From the NCBI GenBank assembly GCA_937132175.1, contig CAKZNU010000094.1:1-5410 (forward strand): 5,410 bases of DNA, read 5' to 3'. The translations under genes were made by a program, and so were the position numbers. Shown piece by piece: positions 1-5,410 of the stretch. Numbering within the stretch: position 1 is the stretch's first letter; each line of letters begins with the position of its first letter. The notes under the pieces are model-generated. The model did no database searches. It saw nothing but the letters and a program-made list of their open reading frames with translations, and had not been told where the DNA came from. This DNA comes from an uncultured euryarchaeote (GTDB lineage: Archaea > Nanohalarchaeota > Nanosalinia > Nanosalinales > Nanosalinaceae).

Positions 1-20
1 TGTCCTTCCTCTAGAATCAT
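1..20 (-). CDS. Possible 5' end of a minus-strand gene cut by the left edge
   Basis: An ATG reading leftwards begins at base 20 and stays open to the window edge, giving only six full codons (MILEEG). The sole support is a TATA-like box (GTTTTTAAC, bases 51-43) centred about 27 bases upstream. The three minus/plus genes further right that have clear promoters show the same spacing. The product cannot be guessed from six residues. The competing reading is a plus-strand gene tail ending at the TGA of 52-54, so only one of the two can be right. Confidence is low. Confidence 0.25.
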
Positions 21-42
21 GACAGCTTTTTATGACGAAGGA

Positions 43-51
43 GTTAAAAAC
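43..51 (-). promoter_or_regulatory. TATA-like box upstream of the base-20 start, or oligo-T terminator
   Basis: On the minus strand this reads GTTTTTAAC. It could be the TATA box of a leaderless gene starting at base 20. It also lies about 55 bases past the stop of the 263-residue gene, and its five-T run could act as an archaeal oligo-T terminator. The sequence does not separate these two roles, and both could hold. Confidence 0.3.
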
Positions 52-103
52 TGATGGATTCCTGAAATACAGAGCTTGGTGAAACGCGGCGGCTTCAGAT
101 GGC

Positions 104-895
104 TTATTCCACCCCATGTTGCGCTGGAAGCGTCTCCAAGAACCTGTTCTCCGCGTACCCGTCGATACCGGACATTAACTGCATGTACTTTCCCCGAACC
201 GGCTCTGGCAAGACGCCTGTAAGGGAATCATAGGGATCCAGATCCGGTATGTCGTACTCGGGGAACTCATACTCAGAATCGTTATACTCATCTCCGGCTA
301 GCACTGACTCAATGGCCGATCTGAAGGATTCTTTATCGGCGTCCCCTATTCCTTCCTCCCGGCGATGATCTTCCTCAAGCTTCTTGATGGCTCTTTCCTC
401 AAGCGTATCCGGATTGGGGGAGGATGGCTGAGGAGACAACATGTTGTCTCTTGCAATCTTTCCCGGGTCAAATTTTTCTACTTTCTCTCTTGCCAAGCTG
501 TAGGCTTGCTTAACTGTGACGGTGTATGAATCTTCTTTATGCGTGGTGGTACGTCCCTTTTCCTGTAGTAAACGGTGGGCCTCCCCTAGCTTGGCTTCGA
601 CTGTCTCCCCTGGCGCAGACTCGAGATCCGGACTTAGACAGTCAACGATCTCATTGGCAAGACGTGAGTAGACCCCATCTAAGCGATCAAGGACGTCTTC
701 TCTGGCTTCACTAAGGCTATCAGGTTCTATATTCCTTACTGCGTCCCAGGCAAGAGACTTGGAGACATCCTTCTTGACCTCGAGCTCGGGCATCTCATTC
801 TTGGCATAGAGCGGCCGGGCGTTCTCGAACCTTTCCTCAACCAGATCCCAGACCTGTTCTCTTTCGGGCCTTGAGTCAAGATCGGAGAGACTCAT
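104..895 (-). CDS. Acidic soluble protein of unknown function, 263 residues
   Basis: I do not recognise this family. The protein is long, acidic and apparently mostly helical, with no signal peptide and no membrane segment, so it is probably cytosolic. Residues 1-150 look like a chain of amphipathic helices with one Cys (Cys86). A Pro/Ser-rich break (about 152-163) separates them from a charged helix (about 164-182, rich in Glu, Lys and Arg). A tyrosine-rich acidic stretch follows (about 202-223, five Tyr among Asp, Glu and Pro), then a short C-terminal tail. The ATG at 895 is chosen because a TATA-like box lies 26-27 bases upstream and no Shine-Dalgarno sequence precedes it. The gene sits 54 bases downstream of the 155-residue membrane protein on the same strand, and its own box in that gap suggests separate or additional transcription. 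The length of the open frame and its acidic composition, matching the carboxypeptidase, support a real gene. Confidence 0.75.
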   Translation of the reverse strand: MSLSDLDSRPEREQVWDLVEERFENARPLYAKNEMPELEVKKDVSKSLAWDAVRNIEPDSLSEAREDVLDRLDGVYSRLANEIVDCLSPDLESAPGETVEAKLGEAHRLLQEKGRTTTHKEDSYTVTVKQAYSLAREKVEKFDPGKIARDNMLSPQPSSPNPDTLEERAIKKLEEDHRREEGIGDADKESFRSAIESVLAGDEYNDSEYEFPEYDIPDLDPYDSLTGVLPEPVRGKYMQLMSGIDGYAENRFLETLPAQHGVE

Positions 896-915
896 AGCCC
901 CATGCCCTGTCCAAG

Positions 916-927
916 TAATTTATTTGT
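916..927 (-). promoter_or_regulatory. TATA-like box of the 263-residue gene
   Basis: The minus strand reads ACAAATAAATTA here, the only AT-rich patch in the 54-base gap between the two minus-strand genes. Its centre is about 26-27 bases from the ATG at 895, so the transcript would start at or next to the start codon (leaderless). Placement is by spacing and composition only. Confidence 0.5.
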
Positions 928-949
928 AAGGGTTTCCAAGGATACTGTT

Positions 950-1417
950 TTAGCGCTTGGTAGGACCCTGTATGAAACGGCCTATTCTTCCCTGGGTTCC
1001 GTAGACGTTCAGTATGGTTGTAGAGTCTCTGAAGGCCCTGTACCGGGTCACGGTTACCGTTTTCTGCATCCTGTATCTCTGATTCAGGTCCGGTCTTCCC
1101 TGTATATCCGTGGACAGGTTTATCCTGTGATAGGTTGAGTTGAGCTTCTCTACTCCGGCCTCTACGTTTTCCCATCCTGTTTCGTTCAGGGCTCTTCTGA
1201 TCTGGAGTGCCTGGGAGTCATTGATGTCTTCCGAGGTGTAGTTGACCGTGTTGTATGTGCCAGATACTTCATAAGGAGACTCCGGTTTTATGATAGCTGC
1301 CGCAAGCAGAACGGTCGCGAGTGCGAGAAGGGCATAGAAGATATCGGTCCAGAGCTGGTCTCCGTCCGTCTCCTTTTCCAGAAGCCTGATCTTTTCCTTC
1401 AGCCTCTCAGTATCCAT
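950..1417 (-). CDS. Single-pass membrane protein with sequon-rich outer domain, 155 residues
   Basis: Family not recognised. Residues 1-22 are a charged, probably coiled-coil helix (alternating Leu/Ile with Glu, Lys, Arg). Residues about 24-43 form one hydrophobic helix (YALLALATVLLAAAII and neighbours), followed by a short linker and an ectodomain of about 110 residues. The likely topology is N-terminus inside, C-terminus outside. The outer part carries five N-X-S/T glycosylation sequons at Asn59, 66, 78, 93 and 100. Archaea glycosylate such sites with AglB, so a surface glycoprotein is a reasonable inference. After residue 105 the chain turns basic (eleven Arg/Lys against two Asp), unlike the acidic neighbours, and has Thr/Val-rich segments that may be beta strands. 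The ATG at 1417 lies 27 bases from a TATA-like box; a weaker GAGGG lies about ten bases upstream. The gene is divergent from the carboxypeptidase and upstream of the 263-residue gene. An accessory subunit of a surface or secretion complex is another possibility. Confidence 0.8.
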   Translation of the reverse strand: MDTERLKEKIRLLEKETDGDQLWTDIFYALLALATVLLAAAIIKPESPYEVSGTYNTVNYTSEDINDSQALQIRRALNETGWENVEAGVEKLNSTYHRINLSTDIQGRPDLNQRYRMQKTVTVTRYRAFRDSTTILNVYGTQGRIGRFIQGPTKR

Positions 1418-1440
1418 ACATCTTACTTCCCTCTTCTCGA

Positions 1441-1447
1441 TAAAAAA
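1441..1447 (-). promoter_or_regulatory. TATA-like box of the 155-residue membrane protein gene
   Basis: The minus strand reads TTTTTTA, centred 27 bases from the ATG at 1417. That fits a leaderless or nearly leaderless start. It lies only a few bases from the plus-strand box at 1453-1463, so the two divergent promoters are packed side by side and binding of TBP/TFB to one could affect the other. Confidence 0.5.
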
Positions 1448-1452
1448 CCCTG

Positions 1453-1463
1453 TTATTTATTTT
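1453..1463 (+). promoter_or_regulatory. TATA-like box of the M32 carboxypeptidase gene
   Basis: TTATTTATTTT is the strongest AT-rich patch before the ATG at 1484, and its centre is about 26-27 bases upstream. A leaderless transcript is predicted. A weak AAGGT six bases before the ATG (1473-1477) could instead serve as a ribosome binding site if transcription starts further upstream. Confidence 0.5.
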
Positions 1464-1483
1464 CTCTCCAGCAAGGTACTAGT

Positions 1484-2965
1484 ATGTCTTACGAGAAACT
1501 TTTGCAGCAGGCAGAGACCATACTGAACATTGAGGAAAGCTCCGGAGTTTTACACTGGGATCAACAGGTGATGATGCCGGAGAAAGGTATACAGGCAAGG
1601 GCCTCCCAGACCTCTACACTTTCAAGAATTGCACACCAGAAGCTGGTGAGCGAGGAGACCGCAGAAGCCATAGAGAATACAGATCCCGAATCCCTCGGGG
1701 AGGCCGAAAATGCGGACCTCCGGGAGATGAAACGCAGACATCAACGCGCTAGAAAGGTTCCGGAAGAGCTTCAGACGGAGATATCGGAGAAAAGCTCGGA
1801 GACGGTAGAGATCTGGAAGGAGGCTCGAGAGGAAGATAACTTCGAAAAGGTAAAGGAGGATCTCAGGGAACTGGTGGAGCTCAAACGCCGGTACGCTCAG
1901 GAGATAGATCCTGAACGTGAACCATACGCTGTACTTTTCGATGACTACGAGCCATACATAGACTTCGATAGGATGGAGACGGTTCTTGAGACGCTGAGAG
2001 ACGAACTTACAGACCTTCTGGAGAAAATCGATGCGGAAGACGTCGAGGATCACGTCTTTACCGGGGAGTTTCCTCGAAAGAAACAGGAGGAGCTTTTCCG
2101 AAGCATTGTAGGCGATATGGGCTTTGACTGGGACTCCGGCAGACTTGACGTATCGGCACATCCTTTCACGTCCGGAAACCAGTTCGACGCAAGAATAACG
2201 ACGCGCTACAGCGAGGAAAACCTCAAGGAAGGACTGATGGCGTCCATACATGAGGCCGGCCATGCACTTTACGAACAGGGACTTCCGGAAGATCTCTACG
2301 GCCAACCCTCAGGAAACTCCAGGGACCTCAGTGTACACGAATCCCAGAGCAGAATCTGGGAAAACAATATCGGAAGATCAAGGCAGTTCTGGGAGTACCT
2401 GACCCCGAAGCTGAAAGAGGAGTTCCCACAGCATATGGAAGACGTCTCCTCGGATCAAGCTTTCAGAGCGGTTAACCGTATAGATCCCGGGAACCTGATC
2501 AGGATAGAGGCAGATGAACTCTCCTACCACCTTCACATCGTGATCAGGTTCGAGATAGAGAGAGACCTGATAAACGGAGAGATCGAGGTAGAGGACCTTC
2601 CCGAGACATGGAACAGGCTCTACAGGGAGTACCTCGGTGTAGAACCTGAAACGGACGCAGAAGGGGTTTTACAGGACATCCACTGGTTCCAAGGCAGCAT
2701 AGGATACTTCCCGACTTACAGCCTCGGATCCGTACTGGCTGCACAGCTTGAGGAAGCCATGGGAGAGGATCTGGATGATATGGATCAGCATATCTCGCAG
2801 GGAAAGTTCGATTCGGTTCTGAACTGGCTGAGAGAGAACGTACACTCGAACGGCTGTATTTACGAAACGGAGGACCTGATAGAGGAGGCTACAGGCGAAG
2901 AACTTTCCGCAGAACCGTTCCTGAGATATATAAGAGAGAAGTACGGCAGGATCTATGATATGTAG
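1484..2965 (+). CDS. M32-family metallocarboxypeptidase (thermostable carboxypeptidase 1 type)
   Basis: This enzyme removes single residues from peptide C-termini with an active-site metal (Zn2+ or Co2+ in characterised relatives). It is probably cytosolic, since there is no signal peptide, and it would serve peptide turnover. All six hallmark motifs of the family are present in order: HPF (226-228), DARIT (235-239), the zinc-binding HEAGH (256-260), HESQ (285-288), IRIEAD (339-344) and GVLQDIHW (394-401), followed by GYFPTY (407-412). The zinc ligands are His256, His260 and Glu286. The 30-residue spacing from His256 to Glu286 equals that in the Pyrococcus furiosus enzyme, and Glu257 is the catalytic base. 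At 493 residues it is full length (relatives are about 500). The long N-terminal helical lid is very acidic, as in halophilic proteins. The start follows a TATA-like box by 26-27 bases. The gene is transcribed away from the 155-residue membrane protein gene and converges on the small membrane protein at 3067-3363. No other gene appears to share its transcript. Confidence 0.97.
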   Translation: MSYEKLLQQAETILNIEESSGVLHWDQQVMMPEKGIQARASQTSTLSRIAHQKLVSEETAEAIENTDPESLGEAENADLREMKRRHQRARKVPEELQTEISEKSSETVEIWKEAREEDNFEKVKEDLRELVELKRRYAQEIDPEREPYAVLFDDYEPYIDFDRMETVLETLRDELTDLLEKIDAEDVEDHVFTGEFPRKKQEELFRSIVGDMGFDWDSGRLDVSAHPFTSGNQFDARITTRYSEENLKEGLMASIHEAGHALYEQGLPEDLYGQPSGNSRDLSVHESQSRIWENNIGRSRQFWEYLTPKLKEEFPQHMEDVSSDQAFRAVNRIDPGNLIRIEADELSYHLHIVIRFEIERDLINGEIEVEDLPETWNRLYREYLGVEPETDAEGVLQDIHWFQGSIGYFPTYSLGSVLAAQLEEAMGEDLDDMDQHISQGKFDSVLNWLRENVHSNGCIYETEDLIEEATGEELSAEPFLRYIREKYGRIYDM

Positions 2966-3073
2966 TCAGCGGGTGTTTCTGTCATCACAGCCCCTTACGG
3001 AGCTCAGACGATGTCTCACCTCATCATCCTGAATCAAACCTGCATCCAAGGCTTGAAATACATTTACTAACAC
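2966..3073 (-). CDS. Candidate 35-codon ORF or frameshifted tail of the small membrane protein
   Basis: The 101-base gap between the converging genes is open in one minus-strand frame. It runs from a GTG at 3073, which overlaps the stop of the small membrane protein, to a TGA at 2966-2968. The product begins VLVNVFQALDAGLIQDDEV and ends in a charged Arg/Asp-rich tail. It looks like an amphipathic, acidic protein end rather than random translation. One extra C in the CCC at about 3074-3076 would fuse it to the preceding gene, giving about 132 residues and replacing the tandem TAG TAA stop. Against this, it uses TTA and TTG leucine codons more than the neighbours, and so short an open frame can occur by chance. 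It may be a coupled small ORF, a broken tail or noncoding. No hairpin-type terminator is visible in this gap. Confidence 0.25.
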   Translation of the reverse strand: MLVNVFQALDAGLIQDDEVRHRLSSVRGCDDRNTR

Positions 3074-3363
3074 GGGATCAGGCCGTATGAGATACCGAGA
3101 GAGACCACCCCGAGTAAAACCAGTATAGGTCCGCCAGGACCCATAAGCAGAAACTCTATCCAGTCCAGGACAAAACTCAGTATAGGAACAAGCTCCAGGA
3201 TCTCAAAGGACGTGATAAATACCAGGAAGCCGAGGAAAACCCCCAGAAGCAGGAGGAACGAAAGAGCAAGTACAGGACTCTCTACGGCACCTGATATCAA
3301 CGCTCTGAGTACGTCTCCAGGCCCGGAAAGAACGTTACAGACGGTAGATGCAGCCAGTTCCAT
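3067..3363 (-). CDS. Small hydrophobic membrane protein of unknown function, 98 residues
   Basis: Family not recognised. After a mildly polar N-terminus (residues 1-28, with Cys9) there is a strong membrane helix (about 30-52, SPVLALSFLLLLGVFLGFLV). An amphipathic or re-entrant segment follows (about 57-74, containing Asp67 and Glu70), then a GPGGP turn and a second membrane helix (about 79-96) ending in Cys98. Only one basic residue (Arg20) is present, so the positive-inside rule gives little help with topology. The start is uncertain: ATG at 3363 is preferred, and an in-frame GTG lies directly before it at 3366. Neither has a TATA-like box at the 26-27 base distance seen for other genes here, and the GGTGAT overlapping the start is too close to act as a ribosome binding site. 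The gene is divergent from mrpA across about 100 bases and converges on the carboxypeptidase. The two long hydrophobic runs argue for a real product. The C-terminus may be wrong if a frameshift exists (see 2966-3073). Confidence 0.6.
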   Translation of the reverse strand: MELAASTVCNVLSGPGDVLRALISGAVESPVLALSFLLLLGVFLGFLVFITSFEILELVPILSFVLDWIEFLLMGPGGPILVLLGVVSLGISYGLIPC

Positions 3364-3423
3364 CACCCACAGGAGCCTTACCTGTATTCCTGAACGTCAT
3401 GAATCCTTTTTTACCTGCACTGC

Positions 3424-3435
3424 TTTTAATATTTT
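3424..3435. promoter_or_regulatory. AT-rich promoter element between the divergent small membrane protein and mrpA genes
   Basis: TTTTAATATTTT is nearly symmetric, so TBP could bind in either direction. For mrpA it predicts a transcript start near 3454-3457 and a leader of about eight bases before the ATG at 3464. Read on the minus strand it would start transcription near 3400, leaving a leader of roughly 37 bases before the ATG at 3363. A second minus-strand patch, GTAAAAAAG (3413-3405), is an alternative with a shorter leader. Confidence 0.45.
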
Positions 3436-3463
3436 GCAAGGTGGCTTGTGACCAGTGAACTAG

Positions 3464-5410
3464 ATGAAGAAGGTGCCAGCGACGCTTTCAGCGATGCTTG
3501 GAGTTCCAGCAGCCTCTGCTGCACCTGCATCCGGTGCTGGCACACAGGAAGCTGTGCTTGCCGGATACCTGGCGATACTTCTGCCGTTTGCTGCCTCAGG
3601 AGCCATATTCCTGCTCTATTCCCGGTTAGGAGACTCCGTGGCATGGCTGGGAGCACTCTCCGGAGCAGGATCTTTCATGGCTCTTCTGGCAGCAGGAACG
3701 GGCCCACGTTTCGGGATATCCTGGATCTCGCCTCTGAACGTCAACGCCGGATTTATGCTGGATGGTTTATCGCTGATGATGGGTCTTCTAGCCTCGGGTA
3801 TAGGAGCCCTCGTCTTCATGTATGCACACGCCTACATGGCTCATGGCGACAGGAAAAAGAAGTTTTACACCGTTTTAACGGCTTTCATGGGCTCGATGAT
3901 CGGTCTGGTTCTTTCCTCGGATCTTATCTCTCTTTTCCTCTTCTGGGAGCTTACAAGTATCTGCTCATTTCTGCTGATAAGCCACAGCCAGAGAACCATG
4001 TCAGGCATCCTGGCTTCGAAGAAATCTCTTTTAGTTACCGTTGGATCAGGGCTCTTGCTTTTAGCCGGCATCGTGATGATAGGTCAGGCAGCAGGAACGT
4101 ACAGCATACCCGAGCTGCTCGGAATGGAGCTTGGAAGCCTGCTGAGGGCTCAGGGACTACTGGTTCCTGCTGTAGTCTCTCTGGTGGTTGGTGCAGGCGC
4201 GAAGTCTGCCCAGGTACCTTTCCACATCTGGCTTCCGGACGCGATGGAGGCTCCAACACCGGTCTCTGCGTTTCTACACTCCGCAACCATGGTAAAGGCC
4301 GGGGTCTTCCTTCTCGCAAGATTCAGGCCTATGTTAAACGGCGTAGAGCTTTGGACTCCTGTCCTCGCAGGTCTTGGACTTCTGACCATGGTTTCAATGG
4401 CGGTTATGGCTTTTAGATCGACAGAGCTCAAGGAGCTTCTGGCGTACTCGACGGCCAGCCACCTAGGAATGATAACCGCAGCTCTCGGCCTCTCAAATAT
4501 TACCGGGGCGGAAACCGCTCTTTTCCACATACTCAACCACGCAGTCTTCAAGGCTTCGCTGTTCATGGTGGCCGGCGCAGTACTCCATAAGGCAGGTACA
4601 CAGAAGATCTCCGAGCTCGGAGGTATAAGACACCAGAGTCCTGTGCTCGCTGGTGCCGCAACGGTTTCGGGACTCAGCATGGCCGGCGTACCTCCTCTCA
4701 ACGGGTTCTTCTCCAAGGAACTGTTCTTCAAGGCTTCCTTTGGATACGCAGAGGCCTCCGGAGGTATAACATGGATTATACCTGTGATGGCCGTTGCCGG
4801 AAGCGTACTGACCGTACTTTACTCACTCAGATTTGTATCAGCCTTCTATGGAGACCTCACGACAGAACTCGAATCCATGGAGCGAACGCTGATTATGCCT
4901 CCCGTGGTACTTGCCGGGATAGCTGCTGCAGTTGGTCTCGTACCTGAGCTAGCAACAGGGCTTCTCTCAGAGGCTCTGAAAACACTTGCCGGCTCGGCAC
5001 ATGGTTTCTCCGTACATCTTCCTCACTCCTTGAAGCCGGCGGTTGTCATGAGTGCGGCAACCTTCTCTCTTGGAGCCCTCGGCTGGATGAAGAGGGGAGA
5101 CTCTCCAGAGAGGCTAAACAGCTATGTTTCATCGATTCCGGGTCCAGACAGGTTCTACAGATCAGGACTCGAATTACTTGACGAGCTGAGTGATGAGGTC
5201 TCCTCCCGGGTAGAAACCGGACTCCTGAGAACATATATCGTATGGATTCTTGCAGTCTCGATCTCGTCGACGGTCGGCGGATTCATCCTCTCCGGTCTTC
5301 CCTGGATCAGTCTCAACTACAGCCTTCCGCTGGTAACAGTATTTTTCACGTCGCTTCTGAGCGTCTACGCTGTCATCAGGTCGGATACCTACATCGGATC
5401 GGTAATGACC
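3464..5410 (+). CDS. mrpA: Mrp-type Na+/H+ antiporter subunit A (MrpA/MnhA), cut by right edge
   Basis: MrpA is the large NuoL-like subunit of the multi-subunit Na+/H+ antiporter in the cytoplasmic membrane. The frame is open for 649 codons to the window end. Residues about 30-520 form the ion-translocating core with many membrane helices. Key residues align with E. coli NuoL at a near-constant offset: Glu162 in FWELTS (NuoL Glu144), Lys247 in GAKSAQVPFHIWLPDA (Lys229), His272 and Lys278 in HSATMVKAG, His359 and Lys363 in LNHAVFKAS (Lys342), and Lys418 in NGFFSKE (Lys399). HIWLPDAMEAPTPVSAFLHS and the later FYRSGLELLDEL segment (about 564-575) favour MrpA over a complex I NuoL or a MrpD. Helices near 591-611 and 617-640 lead towards the MrpA C-terminal DUF4040/MbhD-like part, which lies outside. 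The ATG at 3464 follows an in-frame TAG at 3461, so the protein cannot start earlier. Residues 1-28 are an unusual extension resembling a signal peptide (Lys2 Lys3, then an Ala-rich run with Ala-Ser-Ala at 17-19). Subunits B-G are expected to follow. Confidence 0.96.
   Translation, partial: MKKVPATLSAMLGVPAASAAPASGAGTQEAVLAGYLAILLPFAASGAIFLLYSRLGDSVAWLGALSGAGSFMALLAAGTGPRFGISWISPLNVNAGFMLDGLSLMMGLLASGIGALVFMYAHAYMAHGDRKKKFYTVLTAFMGSMIGLVLSSDLISLFLFWELTSICSFLLISHSQRTMSGILASKKSLLVTVGSGLLLLAGIVMIGQAAGTYSIPELLGMELGSLLRAQGLLVPAVVSLVVGAGAKSAQVPFHIWLPDAMEAPTPVSAFLHSATMVKAGVFLLARFRPMLNGVELWTPVLAGLGLLTMVSMAVMAFRSTELKELLAYSTASHLGMITAALGLSNITGAETALFHILNHAVFKASLFMVAGAVLHKAGTQKISELGGIRHQSPVLAGAATVSGLSMAGVPPLNGFFSKELFFKASFGYAEASGGITWIIPVMAVAGSVLTVLYSLRFVSAFYGDLTTELESMERTLIMPPVVLAGIAAAVGLVPELATGLLSEALKTLAGSAHGFSVHLPHSLKPAVVMSAATFSLGALGWMKRGDSPERLNSYVSSIPGPDRFYRSGLELLDELSDEVSSRVETGLLRTYIVWILAVSISSTVGGFILSGLPWISLNYSLPLVTVFFTSLLSVYAVIRSDTYIGSVMT

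Noticed and set aside
1..54. Tail of a plus-strand gene ending at the TGA of 52-54
   Set aside because: An open frame of 17 codons reaching the edge is expected by chance. A leaderless minus-strand start with a well-spaced TATA-like box competes for the same bases.
902..1138. Plus-strand open frame of 78 codons opposite the 155-residue gene
   Set aside because: It is antisense to a gene with clear membrane-protein architecture and shows no features of its own.
876..1175. Minus-strand open frame of 99 codons overlapping both the 155- and 263-residue genes
   Set aside because: It overlaps two better genes in another frame, lacks a TATA-like box at the expected distance, and has a basic, irregular sequence unlike the neighbours.
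1622..2305. Minus-strand open frame of 227 codons inside the carboxypeptidase gene
   Set aside because: It is antisense to the motif-bearing M32 coding sequence and its Leu/Phe/Val-rich product reflects the complement of acidic codons. No promoter or family resemblance was seen.
2966..3061. Plus-strand frame continuing past the carboxypeptidase stop to a TAA at about 3069
   Set aside because: The family motifs and usual length are complete before the TAG at 2963-2965. The extra residues show no acidic bias or family match, so readthrough is unlikely.
3335..3400. Minus-strand ORF from the ATG at 3400, 26 bases from an AT-rich box
   Set aside because: It stops after about 21 codons and is out of frame with the hydrophobic 98-residue protein. 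It may be a spurious leaderless start, though it adds to the doubt about that gene's true 5' end.
3448..4416. Plus-strand open frame of 322 codons starting with GTG over the mrpA 5' half
   Set aside because: It overlaps mrpA in another frame. Its product is rich in Ser, Cys, Arg and Gly with no recognisable domain, whereas the mrpA frame carries all family motifs.
4150..4731. Minus-strand open frame of 193 codons opposite mrpA
   Set aside because: It is fully antisense to the conserved antiporter core and its composition is low in pattern. It has no start signal and no membrane or domain features.

Overview
The window most likely comes from a halophilic archaeon. The soluble proteins are strongly acidic. 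Every well-placed start codon has an AT-rich TATA-like box centred about 26-27 bases upstream, as expected for leaderless archaeal transcripts. The two recognisable enzymes are an M32 carboxypeptidase and an Mrp-type antiporter subunit A. Base composition looks close to half GC by eye, and the genes use AGA/AGG for Arg and ATA for Ile freely. That is unlike typical GC-rich Halobacteria and would fit a Nanohaloarchaeota-like or other moderate-GC halophile. This placement is inference, not proof.

Layout. Bases 1-103 hold no firm gene; a possible leaderless minus-strand start at base 20 runs off the left edge. Two minus-strand genes follow: an unrecognised acidic soluble protein of 263 residues (104-895), and upstream of it a 155-residue single-pass membrane protein with an outer domain rich in N-glycosylation sequons (950-1417). 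A 66-base divergent promoter region (1418-1483) separates these from the plus-strand M32 metallocarboxypeptidase (1484-2965), which has every family motif. A small minus-strand membrane protein (3067-3363) converges on the carboxypeptidase. Its reading frame may continue, after a one-base shift, into a 35-codon tail ending at 2966. A second divergent AT-rich region (about 3364-3463) leads into the plus-strand mrpA gene (3464 to the right edge). That gene is complete through its NuoL-like ion-translocating core and is cut by the window at residue 649.

Working together. There is no single pathway here. MrpA is normally the first and largest subunit of a multi-subunit Na+/H+ antiporter, so an mrp operon probably continues to the right; Na+ export and pH homeostasis suit a halophile. 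The carboxypeptidase would recycle peptides in the cytosol. The two membrane proteins and the 263-residue protein have no assigned role. I did not find clear evidence of a new multi-gene system. The points most worth checking are the sequon-dense membrane protein, the signal-peptide-like extension on MrpA, and the possible frameshift in the small membrane protein.
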